The notes: generated by a model from the letters alone, not told the origin. A DNA stretch of 64,000 bases from Halomonas sp. H10-9-1 (GCF_040147005.1 NZ_JAMSHO010000001.1:2294001-2358000); one strand, 5' to 3'; positions 26,016 through 35,529 are shown, counted from the first letter of the stretch. Numbers and translations are program-made.

Positions 26016-27327
26016 TCGTCGCAGCCTGCGAATCCGATTGCTGGCCTGGCTGTCGGGTATCGCCCTGCTGGTCACCGGGTTGACCTGGCTACTGCACGGG
26101 ATCCTGCTCAACGACCTGGCTCGGGACTTCCTGGGGGAACGGCTCGAACGCGAAGCCGATCACGCCATCGAGCAACTACGCCGCGATCACCTGGCCACCG
26201 CCCGAGTCCTGGACTCTGCCAGCCGCGGATTCGAGATTTTCCATCACCTCTATGTGCTGCGCCTGGGCGATGAGGTCTCGGCCTCTCACCCACGCTGGCA
26301 GGAGGCGCTGTTGCCTCTGCTGTCCAGCGACGAGTCGCTGGCCGAGGTGCGTGAGGCGGGACAGCACCTGCTGGTCTTCCGCCAGCCCTTCACCCTCAAC
26401 GACCAACAGGGGGTGCTGCTGATCGGCGAAGATTTCTCCCAGGTCGAGGCGGGCCTTCATCGTCTGCACTGGTGGGTCGGTGGCATCGCCGCCAGCCTGC
26501 TGCTCCTGCTGGTGGTGCTCAACCTGCTGGCCGTCAGTCGGGGCATGGTGCCGCTGTCACGGCTGCGCCACCAGCTCGGTGAGTTGCAGGCCGGCAAGCG
26601 CGACCGCCTCTCCCTGGATGTCCCCTCAGAGCTCGACAGCCTGGTCGGGCAGCTCAACCGCTTCATGGACGAGATCGATGGCCGCCTGCAGCGCTCCCGA
26701 GAGTCGGTTGCCAACCTCTCCCACGCGCTGAAGACACCCCTGGCCGCGGTCATTCAGGTGCTGCGCGGCTCCCGACCCATCGATGCCGCGCGGCGCCAAC
26801 GCCTGGTGGAGCGCCTGGAGGAGATTCACGCTCAGCTCGATGTCGAACTTCGCCGCTCGCGCATCGCGGGTCCCAATGCCGGGCGCCTTGCCGATCCGTG
26901 TCGCGACGCCAACCGACTGATCGAGATGTTCCGAACCCTCTACCCGGCCAAGCGCTTCACCCTGGAGATAGCCGAAGGCACCGGACAGCGCATTCCCATC
27001 GAGTCTCAGGACCTGTCAGAGATGATCGGTATCGTGCTGGACAACGCCGGCAAATGGGCCAACCAAGAGGTTCACTGCGAGATAGTGATGGAGGAGGGTC
27101 TCGTCCTGCGTGTCGAGGATGATGGGCCCGGCGTGCCGGACGACGACGTGGCCTGCCTGGGGGAACGCGGGTGGCGCCTGGACGAGTCACACCCCGGCTA
27201 TGGGCTGGGCCTGTCGATCCTGAACCAGCTCTTGAAACGCTATGGCGGGAATGTCCAGTTCGGATACAGTCCCCTGGGCGGTCTGAGCGTGGAAATTCAC
27301 GTGCCCTTTGCAAAGGATGCGCCGTAA
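25996..27327 (+). CDS. Sensor histidine kinase
   Basis: The 443-residue product has an N-terminal membrane helix (about 15-38), a periplasmic region of about 120 residues and a second helix (about 158-180). A HAMP-like segment and a HisKA domain with the phospho-acceptor His in NLSHALKTPLAAV follow. The HATPase domain shows VLDNAGKWA as N-box, VEDDGPGVP and GYGLGLSILNQL. It overlaps the response regulator by 20 bp and forms a two-component pair with it. The periplasmic sensor region has no obvious Met or His cluster, so the signal (Cu or Ag) is inferred only from context. Confidence 0.9.
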   Translation: MSLLQIDRRSLRIRLLAWLSGIALLVTGLTWLLHGILLNDLARDFLGERLEREADHAIEQLRRDHLATARVLDSASRGFEIFHHLYVLRLGDEVSASHPRWQEALLPLLSSDESLAEVREAGQHLLVFRQPFTLNDQQGVLLIGEDFSQVEAGLHRLHWWVGGIAASLLLLLVVLNLLAVSRGMVPLSRLRHQLGELQAGKRDRLSLDVPSELDSLVGQLNRFMDEIDGRLQRSRESVANLSHALKTPLAAVIQVLRGSRPIDAARRQRLVERLEEIHAQLDVELRRSRIAGPNAGRLADPCRDANRLIEMFRTLYPAKRFTLEIAEGTGQRIPIESQDLSEMIGIVLDNAGKWANQEVHCEIVMEEGLVLRVEDDGPGVPDDDVACLGERGWRLDESHPGYGLGLSILNQLLKRYGGNVQFGYSPLGGLSVEIHVPFAKDAP

Positions 27328-27336
27328 CCTGGCATT

Positions 27337-27368
27337 TTCAGGCGTGATTCAGCTTGCCCCGTCATGAT
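27337..27368 (+). promoter_or_regulatory. Response-regulator box 2 and -10 element
   Basis: TTCAG (27337-27341) and TTCAG (27348-27352), 11-bp period, ten bases before CATGAT (27363-27368), which matches TATAAT at four of six positions. It precedes the multicopper oxidase gene by about 30 bp. Confidence 0.7.
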
Positions 27369-27398
27369 GTCGCCTTCTGACATCGACGGGAGTCACAG

Positions 27399-29198
27399 AT
27401 GGCACGTTCCAGCGTAATCACGCACCCGCTGTCGCGCCGACGGCTGCTCAAGGGGGGTGCCGCCCTAGGCATCGGCTCGGCAGCCGCCCTTGGCCTACGC
27501 CCTGCCTGGGCCGATCCATGGGGGCAGACCAATACCTACGCCAAGGGGATCGAGGAAGGCCCGGAGGTGGCGCTGGCCATCCGTCGCGAGTCGCTTGAGA
27601 TCGATGGTCAGGCGGCCCTGCCCTACACCATCAACGGCGAGAGCCCCGGGCCGATGATCCGGCTCAAGGAGGGCCAGGATGCCGTGCTCAGGGTGACCAA
27701 CCTGCTCGATGAGCCGACCTCCATCCACTGGCATGGCCTGATACTGCCGCCCGACCAGGATGGCGTCCCCGGGGTGAGCTTCCCGGGTATCGCCCCCGGC
27801 GAGACCTTCACCTACCGTTTCCCGGTGCGCCAGAACGGCACCTACTGGTACCACAGCCACTCCGGCCTGCAGGAGCAGCTCGGCCATGCCGGTCCGCTGA
27901 TCATCGATGCCGCCGAGCGCGAGCCCTTCCGCTACGACCGCGAGCACGTGCTGCTGCTCACCGACTGGACCTTCGAGGATCCCATGACGGTGTTCCGCAA
28001 CCTCAAGACCGCCGAGGGGTACTACAACTTCCAGGAGCGCACCATCGCCGACTTCTTCGCCGACGTGCGCGAGAAAGGCTTCGCGGCGACGGCGGAAATG
28101 CGCGGCATGTGGGCGAAGATGCGCATGAGCTCCCGCGACATCGCCGACGTCACCGGCAGCACCTACACCTACCTGCTCAATGGCCATTCCCCCGAGGAGA
28201 ACTGGACGGCGCTGTTCAAGGCCGGCGAGCGGATCCGCCTGCGGGTGATCAACGGCTCGGCGATGAGCTACTTCGACGTGCGCATCCCCGGCCTGAAGAT
28301 GACCGTGGTAGCGGCCGACGGCCAGCCGGTGCAGCCGGTGCCGGTCGACGAATTCCGCATCGCGGTGGCCGAGACCTACGACGTACTGGTGGCCCCGGAA
28401 GACGATACGGCCTACACGATCTTCGCCGAGTCGATGGATCGCAGCGGCTACGCGCGTGCCACCCTGGCACCGCGCGAGGGCATGGCGGCCGAGATCCCCG
28501 AGCGGCGCAGGATCGCCGACCGCGGCATGGAGGCCATGGGCGCCCATGACATGGGCGGCATGGATCACGCCGGCATGGAGGACATGAACGACGCTGATGA
28601 CATGGGGAGCATGGATCACTCCGAGATGGAGGGGATGGACCACTCCGCGATGGAGGGAATGGGCGACGCCGGTGGCAGGGAGCCGAGTGATGGCGAAGAT
28701 GAGGCAGGCATGCTCGCCCCCGGCGAGGCCCAGCCGGGTTCCCGCTATGGCCAGGCTGGTATCGGCATCGACCCGGAGGCGCGTCGCACCCTGGTCTACC
28801 GCGACCTCAAGGCCTTCACCCCTTGGCCTGATCGTCGTATTCCGGGCCGCGAGCTGGAGCTGCGCCTGACCGGCAACATGGAACGCTACATGTGGTCCTT
28901 CGACGGCAAGAAGTTCAGCGAGGTGACCGGCCCCATTCACTTCGAGAAGGACGAGCGCCTGCGCCTGATCCTGGTCAACGAGACGATGATGGAGCACCCC
29001 ATCCACCTTCACGGCATGTGGATGGAGCTGGAGAACGGCCAGGGTGAGCTGATACCGCGCAAGCACACCCTGAACATCAAGCCCGGCGAGCGCGTCTCGG
29101 CGCTGATCACCGCCGACGCCGAGGGCAGCTGGGCCTTCCACTGCCACCTGCTCTATCACATGGATGCCGGCATGTTCCGGGTCGTCAAGGTCTCGTAA
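27399..29198 (+). CDS. copA: Copper-resistance multicopper oxidase CopA/PcoA
   Basis: The 599-residue product is the periplasmic multicopper oxidase of Cop/Pco systems, which oxidises Cu(I) to the less toxic Cu(II). A twin-arginine signal (SRRRLLKGG, then a hydrophobic stretch to about residue 38) implies export of a folded protein. Copper ligands are seen in SIHWHGLILP, YWYHSHSGLQEQ, HPIHLHGMW and FHCHLLYHMDAGM. A Met/Asp-rich segment of about 55 residues (MGGMDHAGMEDMNDADDMG and following) is the family's Cu(I)-binding region. It is followed ten bases later by copB. Do not confuse this gene with the P-type ATPase also named copA. Confidence 0.96.
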   Translation: MARSSVITHPLSRRRLLKGGAALGIGSAAALGLRPAWADPWGQTNTYAKGIEEGPEVALAIRRESLEIDGQAALPYTINGESPGPMIRLKEGQDAVLRVTNLLDEPTSIHWHGLILPPDQDGVPGVSFPGIAPGETFTYRFPVRQNGTYWYHSHSGLQEQLGHAGPLIIDAAEREPFRYDREHVLLLTDWTFEDPMTVFRNLKTAEGYYNFQERTIADFFADVREKGFAATAEMRGMWAKMRMSSRDIADVTGSTYTYLLNGHSPEENWTALFKAGERIRLRVINGSAMSYFDVRIPGLKMTVVAADGQPVQPVPVDEFRIAVAETYDVLVAPEDDTAYTIFAESMDRSGYARATLAPREGMAAEIPERRRIADRGMEAMGAHDMGGMDHAGMEDMNDADDMGSMDHSEMEGMDHSAMEGMGDAGGREPSDGEDEAGMLAPGEAQPGSRYGQAGIGIDPEARRTLVYRDLKAFTPWPDRRIPGRELELRLTGNMERYMWSFDGKKFSEVTGPIHFEKDERLRLILVNETMMEHPIHLHGMWMELENGQGELIPRKHTLNIKPGERVSALITADAEGSWAFHCHLLYHMDAGMFRVVKVS

Positions 29199-29207
29199 GG
29201 AGAAGGC

Positions 29208-29978
29208 ATGAACACCAGAATCCCGATGATCGCCGCCGGTGCCCTACTGGCCACGACGCCGCTCTCCGTGGCCCAGGCCGAGGACGGCTACGATGCCCCG
29301 GCGGACTGGCCCGCCCCCATGACCGAACACAACATGGCCATGGCGCTGTTCGACCGGCTCGAATATGCCGTGCCCGACAAGGGTCACGAGGAGCTGGCCT
29401 GGGACTTCCAGGCCTGGTACGGCGGCGACGTCAACCGGGTCTACCTGAAGTCCGAGGGCGAGAACGTCCAGGGCGATGGCAAGGATGCCGAGTTCGAATC
29501 CCTGGAGCTGCTCTACAGCCGGCTGATCGCCGACTTCTGGGAGCTGCAGGGCGGTGTCGGCTACCAGGGCGGCGTCTTCTCCGATGACCACGCCGAGCGC
29601 GGCTACGGGGTGATCGGCCTGCAGGGGGTGATGCCCTACGGCATCGAGACCGACCTGGCGCTGCAGGTCAGCGACGAAGGCGACGTCTCGGCGAGCCTGG
29701 AGGGCGAATACGACCTGCGTCTGACTCAGCGGCTTTACCTGCAACCGCGTACCGAGATTGCCGTGGCTGCAAGCGAGGCCGAAGCGTTCGGCGTCGGCGA
29801 GGGGCTCAACTCGGTTCGCGTCGGCATGCGCCTGGGCTACGAAGTGTCGCGGCGATTCGCGCCCTATGTCGGCGCCTACTGGCAAAAACAATACGGCGAT
29901 ACCGCGGACATCGCCCGCCACCATGGCGACCCCACCGAGGATACCGGCGTCGTCGCCGGCGTCAGGCTGATGTTCTGA
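29208..29978 (+). CDS. copB: Copper-resistance outer-membrane protein CopB/PcoB
   Basis: The 256-residue product has a signal peptide (cleavage near residue 24). The CopB barrel family is shown by FDRLEYAVPDKGHEELAWDFQAWYGGDVNRVYLKSEGE-type sequence, ELLYSRLIADFWELQGGVGYQ, and a final strand ending in VAGVRLMF with the terminal Phe of outer-membrane proteins. The Met/His-rich N-terminal segment found in longer PcoB proteins is mostly absent here. It forms a two-gene unit with the multicopper oxidase and is followed by a strong hairpin. Confidence 0.94.
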   Translation: MNTRIPMIAAGALLATTPLSVAQAEDGYDAPADWPAPMTEHNMAMALFDRLEYAVPDKGHEELAWDFQAWYGGDVNRVYLKSEGENVQGDGKDAEFESLELLYSRLIADFWELQGGVGYQGGVFSDDHAERGYGVIGLQGVMPYGIETDLALQVSDEGDVSASLEGEYDLRLTQRLYLQPRTEIAVAASEAEAFGVGEGLNSVRVGMRLGYEVSRRFAPYVGAYWQKQYGDTADIARHHGDPTEDTGVVAGVRLMF

Positions 29979-30002
29979 CCCGCCGCTGGACCAACGTGCT
30001 CT

Positions 30003-30026
30003 CGACGCCACCGCTCGGTGGCGTCG
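30003..30026. terminator. Hairpin after copB
   Basis: Perfect 10-bp stem CGACGCCACC / GGTGGCGTCG with a GCTC loop, 25 bp after the copB stop codon. A weak T-containing tail follows. Confidence 0.65.
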
Positions 30027-30082
30027 TCGTCTCTGGCGATCGTTACATGTATTGACCCGGATCAATCGCCTCTGGCAGCACA

Positions 30083-30114
30083 TTCAGCCTGGATTCAGAC
30101 AGCGCCGCCACACT
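30083..30114 (+). promoter_or_regulatory. Response-regulator box 3
   Basis: TTCAG (30083-30087) and TTCAG (30094-30098), 11-bp period. The -10 position ten bases further on reads CACACT (30109-30114), a weak match. It lies about 65 bp before the accessory lgt gene. Confidence 0.62.
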
Positions 30115-30178
30115 GAGAGCCAAAGGAGCCATCGCCGCGCGATCGACGATGGACGGTAAGTCACCTCAGGAGCGTTGC

Positions 30179-31000
30179 ATGATCCCCTACCCTCAGATCG
30201 ACCCGGTGGCACTGGCGGTCGGCCCCCTGCGCATCCACTGGTATGGGCTGATGTACGTGGTGGGATTAGCCGCGGCATGGTGGCTGGGCAGGCGGCGCGC
30301 CCACCGGCTCGGCCTCACCCATGACGATATCGGCGACCTGATCTTCTATGGCGCGGTGGGGATCATCCTCGGCGGTCGACTGGGGTATGTGCTCTTCTAC
30401 GGCCTCGATCAGCTGGCGGCCGATCCGCTCTGGCTGTTCAGGCTCTGGGAAGGCGGGATGAGCTTTCACGGTGGCCTTGCCGGCGTGCTGGTCGCCGCCT
30501 GGTGGTTCGCTCGCCGCCATCGCCTGGCCTTCCTCCAGCTGACCGACTTCATCGCACCGCTGGTGCCGATTGGCCTGGCGGCCGGGCGACTGGGCAACTT
30601 CATCAACCATGAGTTGCCAGGACGCGTGAGCGACGTTCCCTGGGCGATGGTCTTTCCGCCCATGATGGGGCTGGGTTCGGCGCCCCGCCATCCGTCCGCT
30701 CTCTATGAGTTTGCCCTGGAGGGCGTGGTGCTGTTCGTCGTGCTGTGGTGGGTCTCCACCCGACCGCGCCGACGCGGCATCGTCTCGGGGCTCTTCCTGG
30801 TGCTCTACGGCACCTTTCGCTTCGCGGTCGAGTTCGTGCGCCTGCCCGACCCCCAGCTGGGCTTCGTCGCCTTCGATTGGCTCACCATGGGGCAGCTGCT
30901 GTCCCTGCCGATGGTGGCGACTGGACTGCTCCTGCTGCTCGCAGCCCAGCGCCGAGACCCGCTCGATGCGGTGGCCAGAACGAGCCGACCATCGACTTGA
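30179..31000 (+). CDS. lgt: Prolipoprotein diacylglyceryl transferase, island copy
   Basis: Lgt transfers diacylglycerol from phosphatidylglycerol to the lipobox cysteine of prolipoproteins. The 273-residue membrane protein has the family motifs [46 protein letters not shown] (the Lgt signature), [12 protein letters not shown] and a closing helix. The start at 30179 has AGGAG 6 nt upstream; an earlier in-frame ATG at 30149 has none. It sits inside the copper island, behind a TTCAG box. It is therefore probably an accessory second copy, since the housekeeping lgt normally sits with thyA. That is inference. Confidence 0.93.
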   Translation: MIPYPQIDPVALAVGPLRIHWYGLMYVVGLAAAWWLGRRRAHRLGLTHDDIGDLIFYGAVGIILGGRLGYVLFYGLDQLAADPLWLFRLWEGGMSFHGGLAGVLVAAWWFARRHRLAFLQLTDFIAPLVPIGLAAGRLGNFINHELPGRVSDVPWAMVFPPMMGLGSAPRHPSALYEFALEGVVLFVVLWWVSTRPRRRGIVSGLFLVLYGTFRFAVEFVRLPDPQLGFVAFDWLTMGQLLSLPMVATGLLLLLAAQRRDPLDAVARTSRPST

Positions 31001-31045
31001 CGCCGACACGACTCCACTCACACGCCAACCCACCGGGAGGTCGCC

Positions 31046-31249
31046 ATGGAGAAGAGAGCACAACACCGCCTGATGATGGTCTGGCTACCGCTGGCGGGCA
31101 TCCTCGCGGTGGGCGGCTACCTGCTGGTGACCGGCCATCGATTGCACCTCTATCAGGCGTTGCCGCTGCTGCTGCTCGCCTGCCCCCTGATGCATCTCTT
31201 CCTGCACCGCCACCACGGTGGCCGTCACGACAAAGACGACGATAACTGA
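31046..31249 (+). CDS. DUF2933 small membrane protein
   Basis: The 67-residue product has two hydrophobic stretches (MVWLPLAGILAVGGYLLVTG and YQALPLLLLACPLMHLFLH) and a His-rich tail HRHHGGRHDKDD. This is the DUF2933 pattern (ALPxLLLLACPLMHLFMH with a His tail), frequent in metal-resistance gene clusters. GGGAGG lies about 7 nt before the start. It probably assists metal handling at the membrane, but no function is established. Confidence 0.85.
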   Translation: MEKRAQHRLMMVWLPLAGILAVGGYLLVTGHRLHLYQALPLLLLACPLMHLFLHRHHGGRHDKDDDN

Positions 31250-31279
31250 ACCACGGCTAGTAGAGAACGGAGGTGGAGC

Positions 31280-31618
31280 ATGTCACATCACGATCACCGC
31301 CCCGGCGTTTCACAAGCGTCACTGGTCACTCGCTCGCTGAAGCTAACACCCGGGCCATCAGGGCATATCGCGGCGGCGGTAACCGAGATCGACGCGCTGC
31401 GTGGCCTCGACCGCGTGTCCTACGACCCGGAACATCGCAAACTCCACCTTGCCTACGATGCCAAGCGATTGTGTATCGATGATATCGAGGTGGTACTGGC
31501 ACGCCATGGCGTAGACATCGGCGCCGGACGTTGGAACCGGATCAAGGAGGACTATTACCGCTTCATCGACCAGAACGTGAAGGACAATGCCAAGCAGAAG
31601 CCCTGGAGCTGTCATTGA
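31280..31618 (+). CDS. HMA-like cation-associated protein lacking the CXXC motif
   Basis: The 112-residue product has a beta-alpha-beta-beta-alpha-beta arrangement like heavy-metal-associated domains. It runs from LVTRSLKLTPGPSG through a helix (HIAAAVTEIDALRGL), two strands (VSYDPEHRKLHLAYDA) and a second helix (DDIEVVLARHGVDIG), with the metal-binding CXXC replaced by GPSG. A basic tail with WNRIKEDYYRFIDQNV and a His-rich start (SHHDHRPG) could bind metal instead. GGAGGTGGAGC precedes the start codon. The annotation as HMA-like rests on pattern only. Confidence 0.65.
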   Translation: MSHHDHRPGVSQASLVTRSLKLTPGPSGHIAAAVTEIDALRGLDRVSYDPEHRKLHLAYDAKRLCIDDIEVVLARHGVDIGAGRWNRIKEDYYRFIDQNVKDNAKQKPWSCH

Positions 31619-31643
31619 CCTTGATGATGGCGAGGGGTGCCGA

Positions 31644-31675
31644 TTGACCCTTGGGTTACACAAGGGCTCTAGGAT
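31644..31675 (+). promoter_or_regulatory. MerR-type promoter/operator, site B
   Basis: -35 TTGACC (31644-31649) and -10 TAGGAT (31670-31675) with a 20-bp spacer that holds the dyad ACCCTTG-N7-CAAGGGC (31647-31667). It drives the APC permease and P-type ATPase genes and shares its layout and sequence with site A at 24734-24765. Confidence 0.78.
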
Positions 31676-31756
31676 GAGGAGTGATCACATTGCCGATGGC
31701 CAACCGCGCCCAGCAGATCACTTCCCCATCACCAAGGCCGACACGCAAGGAGATGC

Positions 31757-33121
31757 ATGGACAGGTCGCCCCAGTACCAGAAGAACAGCCTTAGCCTTGT
31801 CGGGGCCATCGCCCTGGGAACCGGGGTAATGATCGGTGCCGGGATCTTCGCGCTGACCGGACAGATGGCCGAGATGACCGGCGAGCTGTTTCCCCTGGCC
31901 TTCCTCTCGGCGGCCATGATCGTCAGTTTCAGCGCCTACTCCTACGTCAAGATGTCCAATGCCTACCCGTCGGCCGGCGGCATCGGCATGTACCTTCACA
32001 AGGCCTATGGGCCCACCCTGCCCACGGCCTTCCATGCGCTGCTGATGTACTTCTCCATGGTGATCGCCCAGAGCTTCCTGGCGAGGACCTTCGGCTCCTA
32101 TACCCTGGAGCTGTTCGATGGGGGTAACCGGTCGCTGCTGGTGCCGGCGCTGGGTGTCGGCCTGCTGATCGCCGCCTTCCTCATCAATCTCTCCGCCAAC
32201 AAGCTGATCCAGGGCGTGGCGTCGGTGCTGGGGGTCATCAAGATCGGTGGCATCATCCTGTTCGGCGTGGTGGGCGTTCTGGTGGCCGACACCATCGGTA
32301 TCCGGGCAACGGCCGAGGCGCCGGCACCCGAGGTCTCCGGGTTCCTGGGGGCTACCGCGCTTGGCATCCTGGCTTTCAAGGGGTTCACCACCATCACCAA
32401 CAGCGGGGCCGAAATTCGCGATCCCCACCGTAACGTCGGCCGGGCCATCATCGTCTCGATCGCTCTGTGCGTGGTGATCTATGCGCTGGTGGGCCTCGCC
32501 GTCGCCAGCAACCTGTCGCTGACGGAGATCATCGCGACGCAGGACTACTCGCTGGCCGCGGCCGCACGCCCCGCCCTGGGCGAGGCCGCCGTCTGGTTCA
32601 CCGTCCTGCTCGCCATGCTGGCCACGGCAGGCGGCATCATCGCCAGCGTGTTCGCGGTGTCGCGGATGCTGGCGATGCTGACCGAGATGAAGCTGGTGCC
32701 CCATCGCCATTTCCATATGCCCGGCAGCATCCAGAAGCACACCCTGGTCTATACCATCGTGCTCGGCCTGCTGCTGACAGCGTTCTTCGACCTGAGCCGC
32801 ATCGCGGCACTCGGCATCATCTTCTACCTGGTGATGGATATCGCCATTCACTGGGGGGTGTTGCGGCATCTACGCGATGCGGTGGCGGCCCGCCCGGCCA
32901 TCCTGCTGACCGCGATCGCCCTCGACCTGGTGGTGCTGGCAGGCTTCCTCTGGGTCAAGGCCACCACCGACCCGCTGGTGCTCTACGTTGCCGCCGCCGC
33001 GATGGCCGTCATCCTGGTGGCGGAATACGCCTTTCTTTCCCGGCGATCCGCCCAGGACACCGACCACCATGTTCATTCGCACGACGCGAGTGGCAGCCAC
33101 AGCAGGGAGGATGGAGCATGA
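31757..33121 (+). CDS. APC-superfamily permease
   Basis: The 454-residue product has about twelve membrane helices and the APC N-terminal signature [23 protein letters not shown]. Conserved motifs include [40 protein letters not shown] and [11 protein letters not shown]. The C-terminus is His-rich ([18 protein letters not shown]), unusual for an amino-acid permease. It is the first gene after the MerR-type promoter and overlaps the P-type ATPase start by four bases. A metal-linked role seems likely, but the substrate is unknown. AAGGAG 5 nt upstream supports the start. Confidence 0.88.
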   Translation: MDRSPQYQKNSLSLVGAIALGTGVMIGAGIFALTGQMAEMTGELFPLAFLSAAMIVSFSAYSYVKMSNAYPSAGGIGMYLHKAYGPTLPTAFHALLMYFSMVIAQSFLARTFGSYTLELFDGGNRSLLVPALGVGLLIAAFLINLSANKLIQGVASVLGVIKIGGIILFGVVGVLVADTIGIRATAEAPAPEVSGFLGATALGILAFKGFTTITNSGAEIRDPHRNVGRAIIVSIALCVVIYALVGLAVASNLSLTEIIATQDYSLAAAARPALGEAAVWFTVLLAMLATAGGIIASVFAVSRMLAMLTEMKLVPHRHFHMPGSIQKHTLVYTIVLGLLLTAFFDLSRIAALGIIFYLVMDIAIHWGVLRHLRDAVAARPAILLTAIALDLVVLAGFLWVKATTDPLVLYVAAAAMAVILVAEYAFLSRRSAQDTDHHVHSHDASGSHSREDGA

Positions 33122-35436
33122 CACAGGACCACACCCATGAGGTCACGGACCCCGTCTGCGGGATGACGGTCGATCCTCACCATACCGACCACCGCGCCTC
33201 ACACGCTGGAAAGACCTGGTACTTCTGCTCGGCCAGGTGCCAGCAGAAGTTCGAAGGGGACCCTGACGCCTACCTGCAGGGCGACGACACACCGGCCGAG
33301 CAAGCGCCGCCCGGCACGATCTACACCTGCCCGATGCACCCCGAGATCCGCCAGGAGGGGCCGGGCGACTGCCCCATCTGCGGCATGGCCCTGGAGCCCG
33401 AGACGGTCTCCGCCGAGTCCGGGCCCTCCGAGGAGCTCAAGGACATGACGCGGCGCTTCTGGATCGGGCTGGCCCTGGCACTGCCGGTGCTGGTGCTGGA
33501 AATGGGCGGCCATGTGTTCGGCCTCGATCACCTGATCGCCCCCCAGGTCTCGAACTGGATCCAGCTGCTGCTCGCCACGCCGGTGGTGGTCTGGGCGGGC
33601 AGGCCCTTCTTCGTGCGCGGCTGGCGCTCCATCATGCGGCGCAGCCTCAACATGTTCACCCTGATCGCCATCGGCACCGGGGCGGCGCTGGTCTACAGCC
33701 TGCTGGCGACCATCGTGCCGGGCATCTTCCCCGAGACCTTCCGCCAAACCGACGGCTCGGTGGCGGTCTACTTCGAGGCGGCGGCGGTGATCGTGGTGCT
33801 GGTACTGCTCGGGCAGGTGCTAGAGCTACGAGCCCGGGAGAAGACCTCCGGGGCAATCCGCGCCCTGCTCGACCTGGCCCCGGCCACCGCGCGACGCCTC
33901 GATGACGAGGGCCAGGAAGAGGAAGTCTCCCTCGACAAGGTCCAGGTGGGCGACCGCCTGCGCGTGCGCCCCGGCGACAAGGTGCCGCTGGATGGCGAGG
34001 TGCTGGAGGGGCGCTCCAACATCGACGAGTCGATGGTCACCGGCGAGCCGCTGGCGGTGCGCAAGGAAGCCGGCGATAGCGTAATTGGCGGCAGCATCAA
34101 CGGCCAGGGCTCGTTCATCATGCGTGCCGACAAGGTGGGCCGCGACACCATGCTGTCGCAGATCGTGCAGATGGTGGCCAGCGCGCAGCGCAGCCGGGCG
34201 CCCATCCAGGGGCTGGCCGATAAGGTGGCCGGCGTCTTCGTGCCGGCGGTGATCCTGGTGGCCGTGGTGGCCTTCATCGCCTGGTCGCTGTGGGGGCCCG
34301 CGCCACCCATGGCCTTCGGCCTGATCGCCGCGGTCAGTGTACTGATCATCGCCTGCCCTTGTGCCCTGGGGCTGGCCACTCCCATGTCGATCATGGTCGG
34401 TGTGGGACGCGGCGCCCAGGCCGGCGTGCTGATCCGCGACGCCGAGGCGCTGGAGCGCCTGGAGAAGGTCGACACCGTGGTGGTCGACAAGACCGGCACC
34501 CTGACCGAGGGCAAGCCGCGGGTCACCGAATTGCGCCCGGCCGAAGGTTTCGACGCTCAGGAACTCCTGCGACTGGCCGCGGGGCTTGAGCGCGGTAGCG
34601 AACACCCCCTCGCCCAGGCGATCGTCGACAAGGCCAAGGACGATGGCGTGAGCCTCTCGGAGGCCACGGAATTCGACTCCCCCAACGGCAAGGGCGTGAC
34701 GGGCCGGATCGACGGCCACCACATCGCGCTCGGCAATCGCCTGCTGATGGAGAGCGAAGGGGTAGACCTCTCGGAGCAAGCTGAGGAGGCCGATCGGCTG
34801 CGCGGCGACGGCGCCACCGTGATCTTCGCCGCGGTGGATAGCCGCCTGGCGGGCCTGCTGGCCATCGCCGACCCGGTCAAGGAGACCACCGAGGCGGCCA
34901 TCCGCGCCCTACAGGCCGACGGCATCCGGGTCGTCATGCTCACCGGCGACAACCGCACCTCCGCCGAGGCGGTGGCGCGCCGCCTGGGCATCGATGAGGT
35001 GGAGGCCGAAGTATTGCCCGAGGACAAGGGTCGCGTGGTGCAGCGCCTGCGTGACGAGGGACGCGTGGTGGTGATGGCCGGCGACGGCGTCAACGACGCC
35101 CCCGCCCTGGCCACCGCCGACGTCGGCATCGCCATGGGCACCGGCACCGACGTGGCCATCGAGAGCGCCGGCGTAACCCTGCTGCGCGGTGACCTGACCG
35201 GTATCGTCGAGGCGCATCGGCTGTCGCGAGCCACCATGCGCAACATCCGCCAGAACCTCTTCTTCGCCTTCGTCTACAACGCCGCGGGGGTACCGATTGC
35301 CGCCGGCATCCTCTACCCCTTCACCGGCCTGCTGCTGTCACCGATCATCGCCGCCGCGGCGATGTCGCTCTCCTCGGTGAGCGTGATCGCCAATGCGCTG
35401 CGGCTGAGGCTTGTGAAGCTGAAGTCCGCTGACTGA
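33118..35436 (+). CDS. copA: Heavy-metal P1B-type ATPase, Cu(I)/Ag(I) class
   Basis: This 772-residue efflux pump starts with a YHS domain ([12 protein letters not shown] and CSARCQQKF, residues 8-50). A zinc-ribbon-like metal domain ([26 protein letters not shown]) follows in place of classical HMA domains. The pump core shows the membrane CPC site [13 protein letters not shown], the phosphorylated Asp in [25 protein letters not shown] and [13 protein letters not shown] plus HP marks a P1B-1 pump for Cu(I) or Ag(I). The frame is open far upstream, but the ATG at 33118, with GGGAGG before it, overlaps the permease stop by four bases. A promoter of MerR type lies before the pair. Confidence 0.95.
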   Translation: MTQDHTHEVTDPVCGMTVDPHHTDHRASHAGKTWYFCSARCQQKFEGDPDAYLQGDDTPAEQAPPGTIYTCPMHPEIRQEGPGDCPICGMALEPETVSAESGPSEELKDMTRRFWIGLALALPVLVLEMGGHVFGLDHLIAPQVSNWIQLLLATPVVVWAGRPFFVRGWRSIMRRSLNMFTLIAIGTGAALVYSLLATIVPGIFPETFRQTDGSVAVYFEAAAVIVVLVLLGQVLELRAREKTSGAIRALLDLAPATARRLDDEGQEEEVSLDKVQVGDRLRVRPGDKVPLDGEVLEGRSNIDESMVTGEPLAVRKEAGDSVIGGSINGQGSFIMRADKVGRDTMLSQIVQMVASAQRSRAPIQGLADKVAGVFVPAVILVAVVAFIAWSLWGPAPPMAFGLIAAVSVLIIACPCALGLATPMSIMVGVGRGAQAGVLIRDAEALERLEKVDTVVVDKTGTLTEGKPRVTELRPAEGFDAQELLRLAAGLERGSEHPLAQAIVDKAKDDGVSLSEATEFDSPNGKGVTGRIDGHHIALGNRLLMESEGVDLSEQAEEADRLRGDGATVIFAAVDSRLAGLLAIADPVKETTEAAIRALQADGIRVVMLTGDNRTSAEAVARRLGIDEVEAEVLPEDKGRVVQRLRDEGRVVVMAGDGVNDAPALATADVGIAMGTGTDVAIESAGVTLLRGDLTGIVEAHRLSRATMRNIRQNLFFAFVYNAAGVPIAAGILYPFTGLLLSPIIAAAAMSLSSVSVIANALRLRLVKLKSAD

Positions 35437-35480
35437 CTAAGCGAGAGAGGTGCAGAGTCATCTACTGGCAACGCCCAAGA

Positions 35481-35529
35481 GGATATAGCGTGCCCGTTTG
35501 CGACATCGCCACGGTGGCGCGCTATATCC
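35481..35529. repeat. Inverted repeat at the left edge of the cassette block
   Basis: GGATATAGCG-T-GCC at 35481-35494 and GGC-G-CGCTATATCC at 35516-35529 pair almost perfectly, with one extra base per arm. This resembles an attC folded arm, but no clear outer box on the right side is seen. It lies between the P-type ATPase and the first cassette. The 200 bp around it (35437-35639) contain no gene. Confidence 0.55.

Noticed and set aside
27495..29159. A 554-codon minus-strand frame opposite the multicopper oxidase gene
   Set aside because: Mirror of a gene with intact copper ligands and Tat signal; the product has no recognisable fold.
32467..33117. N-terminal extension of the P-type ATPase by about 217 codons
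   Set aside because: The extension runs out of frame through the APC permease gene and has no P-ATPase features. The ATG at 33118 has a strong ribosome site and a 4-bp overlap.
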